Counted from the stretch's first letter, positions 1 through 8,379 are shown. The stretch is DNA of 33,583 nucleotides from 2-02-FULL-66-14 sp037443705 (GCA_037443705.1 JBBINV010000045.1:1-33583), one strand, 5' to 3'. Numbers and translations are program-made. The notes: a model not told the origin generated them from the letters alone.

Positions 1-154
1 TCTCGAGGCCGGTGAGCAATCACAGACGACCCTCGCCGGCGTTATTTTCACGCTCACCGGCCTGCACGGCAATGGGCGCGCGCGCAATCTCGGCGGTGCC
101 GGCGCCGCGCCCGCGGCCGCGGAGGTGCTGGCGGCCCTGGAGTCGGTCGCTTGA
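1..154 (+). CDS. C-terminal tail of probable lipopolysaccharide heptosyltransferase (partial)
   Basis: An open frame enters from the left edge and stops at TGA 152-154, giving about 50 residues. The end of the peptide (RARNLGG, then EVLAALES) resembles the C-terminus of ADP-heptose:LPS heptosyltransferase I, which normally ends with a Thr-Gly-Leu-His/Tyr-Gly segment, a Leu-Gly turn and a final VxxAL helix. The stop overlaps the TTG start of waaA (TTGA), so the two are probably translationally coupled. WaaC next to WaaA is a common arrangement in betaproteobacterial lipopolysaccharide core clusters. Only the last fifth or less of the protein is visible and no catalytic motif can be checked, so the identity rests on weak similarity plus position. 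Confidence 0.45.
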   Translation, partial: LEAGEQSQTTLAGVIFTLTGLHGNGRARNLGGAGAAPAAAEVLAALESVA

Positions 155-1392
155 TCGCGCATTCGCTCTATACGGCTGCGCTGCGCACGCTGCTTCCGTT
201 CGCGCTCGCGCGGCTGTGGTGGCGGGGCCGGCGCGAGCCGCTCTATCGACGGCACCTCGCCGAGCGCTTCGGCGAGTACGACGAGGCGCCGGACCGGCCG
301 GTCCTGTGGCTGCACGCGGTCTCGGTGGGCGAGGCGCGGGCGTCGGCTCCGCTCGCGCGCGCGCTCGGCGAGCGCCATCCCGATTGCCGGATTCTCGTCA
401 CGTGCACGACCGCGGCCGGGCGCGAGGCGCTGAAGGCGCTGCACGGCGAGTCTGTGATTGCGGCGTGGCTGCCCTACGACACGCCGCGCGCGGTGCGCAG
501 GTTCCTGGAGCACTTCCGCCCGCGGCTCGGGGTGCTGGTGGAGACCGAGGTCTGGCCGAACCTGATCGCCGCGTGCCGCGACTTCGGCGTGCCGGTGCTG
601 CTCGCGAGCGCGCGCCTGTCGGAATCCTCGGCGCGCGGCTACGCGCGGCTCGCGGCGCTCGCGCGCCCGGCGTTCGCGAGTCTCGCCGCGGCGTGCGCGC
701 AAAGCGAGGCCGACGCCGCGCGGCTCGCTGCGCTCGGTGCGGTGCGCGTCACGGTGACCGGCAACCTCAAGTTCGACGTCGCGCCGGATCCGGATCTCGA
801 AGCCGCCGGACGCGCCTGGCGCGCCGCGCTCGGGCGTCCGGTGCTGCTCCTCGCCAGCACGCGGGAGGGCGAGGAAAAGCTGCTTCTGGATCGTGCTCCT
901 TCGGGCGCCGATGCCTTGATCGTCGTCGTTCCGCGCCATCCCCGCCGCTTCGACGAAGTTGCCCTGCTTGCGAATTCCCGGCGTACCCGGGACCCGATGC
1001 CGAAAGCAGAGGACCGGGTGCACCTCGGCGACACGATGGGCGAGATGGCGTTTTACTACGCGGCCGCAGACGTCGCCGTGATCGGCGGATCGTTCGCGCC
1101 GCTCGGCGGCCAGAACCTGATCGAGGCCTGCGCGGCGGGCGCGCCGGTGGTGATCGGCCCCTCCACCTACAACTTTGCCGAGGCGACGCGCCTCGCGGTC
1201 GAGGCGGGTGCGGCGATACAGGTTGGAAGCGCGGCGGAGGCGATGCGTGCGGCCGCGGAGCTGCTCGACGACGAATCCCGGCGCAGGCGCATGGGCGCGG
1301 CAGGGCGCAGACTCTGCGAGGCGCATCGCGGCGCCACGCAGAAGCATCTGGAAATCTGCGAACGCCTTCTTACGGCTGCAGCGCGCGATTGA
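151..1392 (+). CDS. waaA: 3-deoxy-D-manno-octulosonic acid (Kdo) transferase
   Basis: Kdo transferase moves Kdo from CMP-Kdo onto lipid IVA at the cytoplasmic face of the inner membrane, joining lipid A to the core oligosaccharide. The 413-residue length is normal for the family. Visible features are an N-terminal hydrophobic anchor (about 3-24), LAERFGEY (37-43) containing the glutamate region taken as catalytic base in this GT-B family, HAVSVGEA (55-62), ETEVWPN (131-137), ASTREGEE (235-242), PRHPRR (261-266) and the donor-site block GGSFAPLGGQNLIEA (312-326) followed by GPSTYNF. The TTG start overlaps the upstream stop. Its 3' end overlaps the convergent tolC gene by 23 bp. One domain (Kdo-type GT) is seen; whether it adds one or two Kdo residues cannot be read from sequence. 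Confidence 0.93.
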   Translation: MIAHSLYTAALRTLLPFALARLWWRGRREPLYRRHLAERFGEYDEAPDRPVLWLHAVSVGEARASAPLARALGERHPDCRILVTCTTAAGREALKALHGESVIAAWLPYDTPRAVRRFLEHFRPRLGVLVETEVWPNLIAACRDFGVPVLLASARLSESSARGYARLAALARPAFASLAAACAQSEADAARLAALGAVRVTVTGNLKFDVAPDPDLEAAGRAWRAALGRPVLLLASTREGEEKLLLDRAPSGADALIVVVPRHPRRFDEVALLANSRRTRDPMPKAEDRVHLGDTMGEMAFYYAAADVAVIGGSFAPLGGQNLIEACAAGAPVVIGPSTYNFAEATRLAVEAGAAIQVGSAAEAMRAAAELLDDESRRRRMGAAGRRLCEAHRGATQKHLEICERLLTAAARD

Positions 1393-2695
1393 CCTCCTCG
1401 AGGTCCTCCTCGCGCAGCGATCCCGCGGCCGATTTCAGCCGCAGGTGGGCGATGATCGTGTTGTAGCGCGCAACCGCCAGGTCGCGCCGCGTCTGGAACA
1501 CCTGCTGCTGGGCGTTGAGGACGTCGATGTTGATCCGCACGCCCACCTCGTAGCCGAGCTTGTTCGAGTCGAGCGCGCTCTGCGAGGACACGAGCGCCTG
1601 CTCGAGCGCCCCCACCTGCGCGATGCCGCTGATCACCGCGAGGTAGGACTGGCGCGAGGCGAGCGCGGAGCTGCGACGCGCGTTCTCCAGGTCCTGTTTC
1701 GATTTCTCGTAGTTGGCGGCGGCCTCGCGCTCGCGCGAGTTGATCGCGCCGCCCTGGTACAGCGGCAGTGCGAGCTGCAGGCCGATCGAATCGGTCGTGA
1801 GCCGGCTGCCGGCGGAACTCAGCTCCGAGGCGTTGCGGCTGGCGTAGCTGTGGCTCGCGACGAGGTCGAGCGTAGGGTAGTGGCCGGCGCGGTTGCGCTT
1901 CGCCTCCAGCGCCGCGATCTCGGACCCGGCCTCCTGGAGCCGGACCGGGTAGCTCTGCTTTTCGGCGAGCTCGACCCAGGTCTGCATGCTCGCGGGGTTG
2001 GGCGGCGAGAGCTTGACGTCGCTCCGCAGGGGCCGGAGCGCGCCGTACTCCCTGCCCGTGATCTGCTGCAGCGCCCGCTTCTTCGTGTCGAGGTCGTTCT
2101 GCGCCGCAATCTCCTGCGCCGCGGCGAGGTCGTAGCGCGCCTGCGCTTCGTGGGTGTCGGTGATCGTCGCGGTACCGACCTCGAAATTGCGCCTGGCCTG
2201 CGCCAGCTGCTCGGAGATCGCCGTCTTCTGGGCCCGAACGAGCGCCAGCGTATCTTCGGCCGCGAGCACGTCGAAATAGGCCTGCGCGGTCCTCAGGATC
2301 AGGTCCTGGCTCGCCTGTCCGAACGCCGATTCGGCCTGCTTCACCTGGTATTCGGCCTGGCTGTACTGAATGAAATTCTGTGCCCGGAACACCGGCTGCG
2401 AGAGCGAGAGCGAATAGCCGCGCGAGCGCAGCTCGCGCTCGAAGCTCGGGGCAACCGCCGGGTTCTTGGACTCGGAATCGAGGTTCGACTGGGTCACGTT
2501 GGCGCTGAGGCTCACGTTCGGGAGCAGGAGCGCGCGGCCCTGGGGGAGCTTCTCGAGCCCGGCGGCGAGCGCGTGGCGCGCGGCGGCGTACTGCGCGTCG
2601 TAGCCCTTGGCGTCCCGGTACACCTGGAGCAGGTCCTGCGCGCCGGCCGCCAGCGGAAACAGGAGCGCTGTGAGCGGGGCGGCGAGGCGGTGCAT
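1370..2695 (-). CDS. tolC: TolC family outer-membrane efflux channel
   Basis: This 441-residue protein is the outer-membrane exit duct of a tripartite efflux or type I secretion system. It has a signal peptide (Arg at 3, hydrophobic core to about 17, AGA-Q cleavage near 19) and the internal duplication typical of outer-membrane efflux proteins: two helical-hairpin halves, roughly 20-210 and 220-430, rich in Ala/Gln coiled-coil heptads with short beta segments (SLSLSQPVF; GLQLALPLYQGG). GYEVGVRINIDVLNAQQQ near the end is a hallmark TolC stretch (GxxVGxRxxxDVLxAQ). It is the last gene of the - strand run tetR-adaptor-RND-PCMT-tolC, 16 bp after the methyltransferase gene, so it probably serves that pump, although TolC proteins are often shared. 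It overlaps waaA tail to tail. Confidence 0.93.
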   Translation of the reverse strand: MHRLAAPLTALLFPLAAGAQDLLQVYRDAKGYDAQYAAARHALAAGLEKLPQGRALLLPNVSLSANVTQSNLDSESKNPAVAPSFERELRSRGYSLSLSQPVFRAQNFIQYSQAEYQVKQAESAFGQASQDLILRTAQAYFDVLAAEDTLALVRAQKTAISEQLAQARRNFEVGTATITDTHEAQARYDLAAAQEIAAQNDLDTKKRALQQITGREYGALRPLRSDVKLSPPNPASMQTWVELAEKQSYPVRLQEAGSEIAALEAKRNRAGHYPTLDLVASHSYASRNASELSSAGSRLTTDSIGLQLALPLYQGGAINSREREAAANYEKSKQDLENARRSSALASRQSYLAVISGIAQVGALEQALVSSQSALDSNKLGYEVGVRINIDVLNAQQQVFQTRRDLAVARYNTIIAHLRLKSAAGSLREEDLEEVNRALQP

Positions 2696-2711
2696 GGGCG
2701 GGCTCCGGGTC

Positions 2712-3365
2712 CTAGAACTTGAAACGGGACGGCTGGGCGCAGTTGGCGAGCGGCGCGATCATCGTTTCGAAGAGCTCGGTCGAGCGCAACGCGCCTCCCG
2801 CCGCGCGCGCCACGACCGCAGCCTTCATCGCGGGCGGGTCGCCGATCACCGCGAAGACGCGTCCCGCGGGCGAGAGCGAGTCGAGAAGCGATTGCGGCAG
2901 CACCGGCGTCGAGCCGGTGAGCACGATCAGGTCGTAGGGCGCCCATTCCGGGTAGCCGCGCGCACCGTCGCCGACCGCGAGCGTCACGTTGTCGACCCCG
3001 GCGCGCTCCAGATTGGCGCGCCCGAAGGCGGCGAGCGAAGCGCGGATCTCCACGGAGTACACGTGCGCGGCGCGGTGCGCGAGCAGCGCCGTGAAGTAGC
3101 CGCTTCCGGTTCCGACCTCGAGTACGCGCTCGGTGCGCTGGACCGCGAGATCCTGCAGCACGCGCGCCTCGATCCTGGGCGCCCACATGCGCTCGCCCTC
3201 GCCGATCGGAATCTCCAGGTCGGCGAACGCGAGGTTGCGGTACGCGGGCGGGACGAACTCCTCGCGCGGGACCGCGTAGAGCAGATCGAGCACGTCCTGG
3301 TCGAGCACCGCCCAGGGGCGGATCTGCTGCTCGACCATGTTGTGGCGGGCCTGTTCGAGGTTCAT
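2712..3365 (-). CDS. PCMT-like SAM-dependent methyltransferase (divergent protein-L-isoaspartate O-methyltransferase family)
   Basis: A 217-residue protein of the PCMT fold, close to the usual length (about 210). The SAM-binding motif I, VLEVGTGSGYFTALLA, lies at 81-96, followed by the acidic post-I motif YSVEI. PREEFVP (33-39) and the IGEGE turn (54-58) are also family signatures. PCMT enzymes normally carry GQTIS(A/Q)P after IGxG, and its Ser/Thr residues contact the isoaspartyl substrate. Here that block reads GERMWAP (57-63), so repair of L-isoaspartyl residues is doubtful and the true substrate is unknown. A PCMT-like gene just upstream of tolC is a recurring betaproteobacterial arrangement. 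It sits 6 bp after the RND gene and 16 bp before tolC, so it is very likely co-transcribed with the pump. Confidence 0.82.
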   Translation of the reverse strand: MNLEQARHNMVEQQIRPWAVLDQDVLDLLYAVPREEFVPPAYRNLAFADLEIPIGEGERMWAPRIEARVLQDLAVQRTERVLEVGTGSGYFTALLAHRAAHVYSVEIRASLAAFGRANLERAGVDNVTLAVGDGARGYPEWAPYDLIVLTGSTPVLPQSLLDSLSPAGRVFAVIGDPPAMKAAVVARAAGGALRSTELFETMIAPLANCAQPSRFKF

Positions 3366-3371
3366 GGCAGG

Positions 3372-6300
3372 CTAGGCGGGGGTGCCGGGAGGTCGCGCGA
3401 TTCTACCAAAGCGCCTTGCCCAGGCCGCGAGATCGTCGAGATAGGTGTAGATCACCGGCACCACGATCAACGTCAGCAGCCCCGAGGTGATCACCCCACC
3501 GATCACCGCCTGGCCCATGGGCGCGCGCTGCTCGCCGCCCACGCCCAGGCCGAGCGCGAGCGGGATCATGCCGAAGATCATGGCGAGCGTGGTCATCAGA
3601 ATCGGCCGCAGGCGGATGCGCCCGGCGGCGAGCACCGCGGCGGCGCGGCCGGCACCGCCGCGGCGCTCGTGATTGATGAAGTCCACGAGCAGAATCGAGT
3701 TCTTGGTGACGAGGCCCATCAGCATGATGAAGCCGATGATCGAGAAGATGTTGAGCGTGGAGCGCGCCAGCGTGAGCGCGAGCACGACGCCGACCAGCGA
3801 CAGCGGCAGCGACATCATGATCGCCACCGGCTGCACGAAGCTCGCGAACTGCGAGGCGAGGATGAGGTAGATGAACACCACCGCGAGCGCGAGCGCCTGC
3901 GAGGCGTAGTACATCGATTCGCGCATGTCCTTGGTCGAGCCGCCCACGGTGAAGCGGTAGCCCGCGGGGAGCGCGATGCGGTCGAGCTTTTGCTGCAGGT
4001 CGGCCGCGGCGTCGCCGGCCGGCCGGCCGGCGACGTTGGCGCTCACCAGAACCTCGCGCAGCTGCTCCTTGCGGTTGATCTGCTGCGCGCCCGCCGCCTC
4101 GCGCACGCGCGCGATCTCGCGGAGCCGCACCATGCGCGGCGCACCCGAGGCGTCCGCCTGGCTGGAGGCGAGCGGCACCCGGTCCAGGTCCGCGGCGCGG
4201 GCGCGGTCGGCGCGCGACAGGCGCACCTGCACGTCGTAGTACTGGTCGTCCGGCGCGCGCCAGTTACCGGCCGCCTGCCCGGCGAGCAGCGGCCGCAGCG
4301 CGCCCGCCACCTGGCCGATGCCGATGCCGAGGTCGCTCGCGAGCTCGCGCTTCAGCTCCACCGAGAGCTGGGGCTTGTTCGCCTCGTCGCTCGACTCGAT
4401 GTCGACCGCGCCGGGTACCTCGCGCATCGCCCGCATCACCTGCTGCGCAATGCCGGCGATCACGGCGCGGTCCTGGCCGAGGATCGAGATCTGCAGCGGC
4501 TTGCCGCTCGAGACCGTCTTGTAGGCGCCGACCTGCGTAAGCTCGATTCCGGCGATGCGCTGCAGCCGCTCGCGTATCGGGAGCGTGAGCGCCTGCTGCG
4601 AGCGCGTGCGCTCGTTGCGAGGCGTGAGCTGCACGAAGATGTTGACCTTGTTCTTGCCCTGGACGAACCCGGTGTTGATGGTGGCGTAGGTGTATTTGAC
4701 CTCGGGAAACTCGCGCAGCGCGGCCTCTGCCTGCTCGGCCTTCGCCTGCGCGAGCTCGAGCGCGGAGCCGACCGGGGTCTTGAACTGCACCTGCAGCTCC
4801 GAGAGGTCCGGATCGGGCACGAACTCCGAGCCGACCAGCTTCATGAGCGGGAAGCTCGCGAGGAAGCTCGCCGCCGCGATGGCGAGCACCGTCTTGCGGT
4901 GCGCCAGGCTCCAGCCGAGCAGCCGTTCGTAAGCGGCCGACAGGCACGCCATCAGGGCGTGGAACCGGGCGAGCAGGCGCCCGGGCAATCCCTTGCCGAA
5001 CCTGCCTTCCGCCTCGGGGTCGTGCCAGATCGACGAGAGCATCGGATCGAGCGTGAAGGAGACGAACATCGAGATCAGCACGGCGGCGACGACCGTTACG
5101 CCGAACTGGTGGAAGAACCGGCCGATGATCCCGCCCATGAAGCCCACCGGCAGGAATACCGCGACGATCGAAAGGGTCGTGGCGAGCACCGCGAGGCCGA
5201 TCTCCTGCGTGCCGGCGAGCGCCGCCTCGCGGTGCTCGCGCCCGAGGCCGATGTGCCGCACGATGTTTTCGCGCACTACGATCGCGTCGTCGATGAGCAG
5301 CCCCACCGAGAGCGACAGCGCCATCAGCGTCAGCAGGTTGAGCGTGAAGCCGAAGGCGTAGATGAAGAGGAACGTGCCGATGAGCGCGATCGGCAGCGTC
5401 AGGCCCGTGATCACCGTGCTCCGCCACGAGGCAAGGAACAGGAACACGATCGCGATGGTGAGCGCGGCGCCCTCGATCATGGTCTTCTTCACGTCGGCGA
5501 CCGAGTTGCGGATGCCGGTCGAGGCGTCGCGCACGATGTCGACTTTCACGTCGGCGGGCAGCGTGCGCGCCAGCTCCTGCGCCACGCGGCGCACGCCGTC
5601 CACGACCGCCACGGTGTTCTCGCCCTGCGCCTTGACGATGTCGACGGAGAGCGCGCGCCGGCCGTTGATGAGCGCGACGCTCTCCTCCTCCTGCTGGCCG
5701 TCCTCGATCTCGGCCACCTGGCCGAGCGTGACCGCCCTGCCGCCGCGGCGCGCCACGATCAGGTCGCGGAAGTCCTGCGGTGAGGCAAGCCGCGCCTTGA
5801 TCTGGACGACCTTCTCCTGGCCCGCGCCGACGATCGAGCCTGCGGGCAGCTCCTGGTTCTCGGTCTGCAGCGCCTTGAGGACCTGGTCGGCGCCGACGCG
5901 CTGCGCTTCCAGCGCCTCGAGGTTGAGATAGACCTTGATCTCGCGCTTCACGCCGCCGACCAGCGTCGCCTGGCCGACGCCGGCGATGTTCTCGAGGCGC
6001 TTCTTGATCACCTGGTCGGCGAGCGTGGTGAGCTCGCGCAGGGAGCGGGTGTCGGAAGTGACCGCGACCGAGGCGATCGGGAAATCGTCCGGGTTGAAGC
6101 GGCTCACCTTCGGTTCCTTCACCCCGTCGCGGAAGGTCGGCCGGATGAGCGCCACTTTCTCGCGCACGTCCTGCGCTGCCACCTTGGCGTCTACCGTGAG
6201 GTCGAACTCGACGATCACCACCGAGCGGCCCTCGTAGGAGCGCGAGGACAGCGTCTTGATGCCGCTCACGGTGTTGACCGACTCCTCGATCCTGCGCGTC

Positions 6301-6488
6301 AGCTCCTCCTCCACGCTCTCGGGGGAGGCGCCGGGATACTCGGTCTCGACCACCACCACCGGGAAGGTGACGTCGGGGAACTGCTCGATCGGCAGCCGGC
6401 CGTAGGAGAACAGGCCCAGCACCAGCAGCGCCGCCATCAGCATGGTCGCGAACACGGGGTTCGCGATGCTCACGCGCGTGAACCACAC
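3372..6488 (-). CDS. RND efflux pump inner-membrane permease (AcrB/HAE1 type)
   Basis: A 1038-residue proton-driven multidrug-type exporter, the expected size for an HAE1 RND permease. The N-terminus (FTRVSIANPVFATML) holds the first membrane helix. A large periplasmic porter domain follows with the family signature FPDVTFPVV (37-45) and EYPGASPESVE (50-60). The second membrane bundle contains GLLIDDAIVVRENIV (396-410), in which Asp400-Asp401 match the AcrB proton-relay aspartates 407/408. MLMGLVTKNSILLVDF in the C-terminal half supplies the relay lysine. Two homologous halves are evident. The gene starts 3 bp after the adaptor stop and runs into the PCMT-like gene with a 6 bp gap. The preserved aspartate pair argues for a drug, solvent or bile-type exporter over a heavy-metal CusA type; the substrate cannot be predicted. 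Confidence 0.95.
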   Translation of the reverse strand: MWFTRVSIANPVFATMLMAALLVLGLFSYGRLPIEQFPDVTFPVVVVETEYPGASPESVEEELTRRIEESVNTVSGIKTLSSRSYEGRSVVIVEFDLTVDAKVAAQDVREKVALIRPTFRDGVKEPKVSRFNPDDFPIASVAVTSDTRSLRELTTLADQVIKKRLENIAGVGQATLVGGVKREIKVYLNLEALEAQRVGADQVLKALQTENQELPAGSIVGAGQEKVVQIKARLASPQDFRDLIVARRGGRAVTLGQVAEIEDGQQEEESVALINGRRALSVDIVKAQGENTVAVVDGVRRVAQELARTLPADVKVDIVRDASTGIRNSVADVKKTMIEGAALTIAIVFLFLASWRSTVITGLTLPIALIGTFLFIYAFGFTLNLLTLMALSLSVGLLIDDAIVVRENIVRHIGLGREHREAALAGTQEIGLAVLATTLSIVAVFLPVGFMGGIIGRFFHQFGVTVVAAVLISMFVSFTLDPMLSSIWHDPEAEGRFGKGLPGRLLARFHALMACLSAAYERLLGWSLAHRKTVLAIAAASFLASFPLMKLVGSEFVPDPDLSELQVQFKTPVGSALELAQAKAEQAEAALREFPEVKYTYATINTGFVQGKNKVNIFVQLTPRNERTRSQQALTLPIRERLQRIAGIELTQVGAYKTVSSGKPLQISILGQDRAVIAGIAQQVMRAMREVPGAVDIESSDEANKPQLSVELKRELASDLGIGIGQVAGALRPLLAGQAAGNWRAPDDQYYDVQVRLSRADRARAADLDRVPLASSQADASGAPRMVRLREIARVREAAGAQQINRKEQLREVLVSANVAGRPAGDAAADLQQKLDRIALPAGYRFTVGGSTKDMRESMYYASQALALAVVFIYLILASQFASFVQPVAIMMSLPLSLVGVVLALTLARSTLNIFSIIGFIMLMGLVTKNSILLVDFINHERRGGAGRAAAVLAAGRIRLRPILMTTLAMIFGMIPLALGLGVGGEQRAPMGQAVIGGVITSGLLTLIVVPVIYTYLDDLAAWARRFGRIARPPGTPA

Positions 6489-6491
6489 GGC

Positions 6492-7613
6492 CTATTCGCC
6501 CTGTGCCACGGCGATCCGCGCGACCGCGCCTTCGCGCAGCGCGCCGAGATTGGTGCGCACGATCCGCTCGCCGGCCGAGAGCCCCTCGAGCACCTCGATC
6601 CTGCCGGCGGCGTCGGCGGCGCCGAGTTTCACGCGCTTGCGCTTCACCGCGCCGTCCACGAGCGCGTAGACGTAGCTCGCTCCCGCCTCCTCGCGCACCG
6701 CCGAGGCGGGAATGAGAAGCGCCTGCCTCGCCTGCCCGAGCCGCAGCGTGCCCTGCGCGAAGGCCCCCTTGCGCAGCGCCCCGTCCGGGTTGTCGATCAC
6801 GGCGTAGACGCTCACCGAGCGCGAGCCCGCCGCAGTCGCGGGGTTGATGCGTTCGATGCGGCCGCTGAACTCGCGCTCGCCGAACCCGTCGACGCGGAAC
6901 GACACCACCTGCCCGGTTCTCGCCTGCCCCACCGCGGCGGCGGGGAGCGCAGCCTCGAGCTCGAGGCGCGCGAGATCCACCACGGTGATCACCCTGGCGT
7001 CGAGCGCCACGCGCTCGCCAGGCTGCGCGTGGCGCCCGGCGACGATGCCGGCGAAGGGCGCGACCAGCACTGCGTCGCCGAGCGATTTGCGCGCGACTAC
7101 GAGGTCTGCCTCGGCTGCGCGCAGTTTCGCAGCCGCCACGTCGTAGTTGCTCTGAATGTTGTCGAAGGCGTTCTGCGAAATGAAGCCCTTCTCGAGCAGC
7201 GCCTTCTGAGTCGCGCGGTTCTTTTGCGCCCAGGTGAGCTGCGCGCGTGCGGCGGCGGCGTCCGCCTCGCGCGCCGCGACGCGCGCCTGGACTTCGGTCG
7301 GGTCGATGCGCGCGAGCACCTGGCCGCGCTGCACGCTCTGGCCTTCGCGCACCGGCACATCGACCAGCTCGCCCGCAACCTTCGCCTTGACCGTGGCCTC
7401 CGTGAGCGGCGCGAGCGATCCGGTGAGCGGGACGGTGCGCTCGAGCGGCCCCGTCTCGACCGTCGCGAGGTCGGAGGCGCGGAACTCGAGCACCGGCTCC
7501 GGCGCCGGCGCGGCGGGCGCTGCCGGCTTTCCGCGCACGGCGGCGAGCCCCAGGATTCCGAGGATGAGGACGGCGCTCATGGCGGCGAGCGCCTTGCGGG
7601 CACGGGAGGACAT
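6492..7613 (-). CDS. RND efflux periplasmic adaptor subunit (membrane fusion protein)
   Basis: A 373-residue adaptor that bridges the RND permease and the TolC duct. The ATG at 7613 is chosen because a GAGGTG ribosome-binding site lies 4-5 bases upstream and the frame then begins with a sensible N-terminal anchor (Arg/Lys, then a hydrophobic stretch at about 9-26). The open frame continues upstream of this ATG, but there it only shadows tetR. Order of domains: anchor; beta-barrel start (TGSLAPLTEATVKAKVAG); split lipoyl half with VPVREGQSVQRGQVLARID; alpha-hairpin with Ala/Gln-rich helices; second lipoyl half (VAPFAGIVAGRHAQPGE); beta-barrel; and a membrane-proximal domain ending GERIVRTNLGALREG. 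It lies 14 bp after tetR and 3 bp before the permease. No lipobox cysteine is seen, so it is probably membrane-anchored by its N-terminal helix. Confidence 0.93.
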   Translation of the reverse strand: MSSRARKALAAMSAVLILGILGLAAVRGKPAAPAAPAPEPVLEFRASDLATVETGPLERTVPLTGSLAPLTEATVKAKVAGELVDVPVREGQSVQRGQVLARIDPTEVQARVAAREADAAAARAQLTWAQKNRATQKALLEKGFISQNAFDNIQSNYDVAAAKLRAAEADLVVARKSLGDAVLVAPFAGIVAGRHAQPGERVALDARVITVVDLARLELEAALPAAAVGQARTGQVVSFRVDGFGEREFSGRIERINPATAAGSRSVSVYAVIDNPDGALRKGAFAQGTLRLGQARQALLIPASAVREEAGASYVYALVDGAVKRKRVKLGAADAAGRIEVLEGLSAGERIVRTNLGALREGAVARIAVAQGE

Positions 7614-7627
7614 GGTCACCTCGTCGG

Positions 7628-8272
7628 TCAGGGCTCGAGCGAACGTCGCACCCACTCGAGATGCGCTTCGATCAGCGTGCGCGGATCGATGTCGGCGCTC
7701 GAGCGCGCGCAGCAGGCCAGGGAGTTGCGCCAGAGCATCACGAGCAGCATCGGCGCGGCGATGAGCAGGGCCGCCCCCTGGGGCTCGACACGCCGGAACT
7801 CGCCGCGCGCGATGCCGCGCTCCACGATCCGGGCGATCGTGCGCTGCCCGGGCTCGACGACCTCGTCGACGTAGAAGCGCGCGAGCTCGGGGAAGTTGCG
7901 CGCCTCGGCGATCATCAGCTTCGGCAGGCCGGAGAGCGGCGTAGAGCCGATGCGCGCCCACCAGCCCTCGACGAGCATGCGCAGCAGCTCCATCGAGCTG
8001 CCGGCGTAACGCTCCGCGAGCTCGCGCATCTCGGCAAGCGGGGACACGAGCCCCTCGCGCACCACCGCCTTGAAGATCTCCTCCTTGTTGGCGAAATAGA
8101 GGTAGAGCGTCCCTTTCGAGATTCCAGCGCGAGCGGCGATATCCTCCAGGCGCGTCGCGGCATAGCCGCGCTCCACGAACAGGGCGAGCGCGGCCGCGGT
8201 GATCTCGTCGGGGCGCGCGTCCTTGCGCCGCGACCAGCGCGGCAGTGCGCGCCCGGGAAGACGTTTGCTCAT
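7628..8272 (-). CDS. TetR/AcrR family transcriptional repressor of the efflux operon
   Basis: A 214-residue TetR-family regulator. The N-terminal DNA-binding domain is clear: ITAAALALFVERGYAAT (24-40), then the helix-turn-helix LEDIAARAGISKGTLYLYF (42-60) and NKEEIF. The C-terminal ligand domain (about 75-214) is variable, as usual, and includes PKLMIAEARNFPELARFY, a segment common in AcrR-like pump regulators. It is the first gene of its own operon, with the adaptor gene 14 bp downstream, so it most likely represses both itself and the pump by binding the near-palindrome at 8283-8304, about 10 bp upstream of its start. The inducer is unknown. Lys/Arg-rich residues before the HTH may add minor-groove contacts. 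Confidence 0.93.
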   Translation of the reverse strand: MSKRLPGRALPRWSRRKDARPDEITAAALALFVERGYAATRLEDIAARAGISKGTLYLYFANKEEIFKAVVREGLVSPLAEMRELAERYAGSSMELLRMLVEGWWARIGSTPLSGLPKLMIAEARNFPELARFYVDEVVEPGQRTIARIVERGIARGEFRRVEPQGAALLIAAPMLLVMLWRNSLACCARSSADIDPRTLIEAHLEWVRRSLEP

Positions 8273-8282
8273 GGGGCGATCG

Positions 8283-8304
8283 TAACTGACCGAACGGTAA
8301 GTTA
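8283..8304. promoter_or_regulatory. Putative TetR-family operator
   Basis: A 22-bp near-palindrome in which 18 of 22 bases match their reverse complement. The core is ACCG-NN-CGGT, flanked by TAACT and AGTTA arms. It sits 10 bp upstream of the tetR start and overlaps the probable -10 element of the - strand promoter. TetR/AcrR regulators commonly bind such 16-24 bp inverted repeats, so autoregulation of the pump operon is the simplest reading. Binding is inferred. Confidence 0.7.
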
Positions 8305-8327
8305 ATGATGCACAGCCGCAATGTCAA
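8299..8327 (-). promoter_or_regulatory. Probable sigma-70 promoter of the tetR-efflux operon
   Basis: Read on the - strand, a perfect -35 TTGACA (8327-8322) is followed after 17 bp by a weak -10 TAACTT (8304-8299). The -10 is part of the operator palindrome, so a bound repressor would block RNA polymerase. The weak -10 makes this less certain than the -35. Confidence 0.55.
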
Positions 8328-8344
8328 GCGGATCATGGGGTTTC

Positions 8345-8373
8345 TTGTAAATGACCCGCGATTGCCGTACCTT
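8345..8373 (+). promoter_or_regulatory. Possible sigma-70 promoter of thiC
   Basis: TTGTAA (8345-8350), a 17 bp spacer and TACCTT (8368-8373) would place the transcription start near 8380, exactly where the TPP aptamer begins. Both boxes are imperfect (4/6 and 3/6), so the main support is the spacing and the position relative to the riboswitch. Confidence 0.4.
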
Positions 8374-8379
8374 GCGGAC

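Noticed and set aside
2607..5783. A very long open frame on the + strand (over 1000 codons) opposite the RND permease and PCMT genes
   Set aside because: Its translation is Arg/Glu/His-rich with no domain, as expected when a GC-rich gene is read on its antisense strand. The - strand genes have full motifs.
7614..8336. N-terminal extension that would fuse about 240 residues to the efflux adaptor
   Set aside because: The extra part lies in another frame of tetR and is Arg/Ala-rich without domains. The ATG at 7613 has a good ribosome site.
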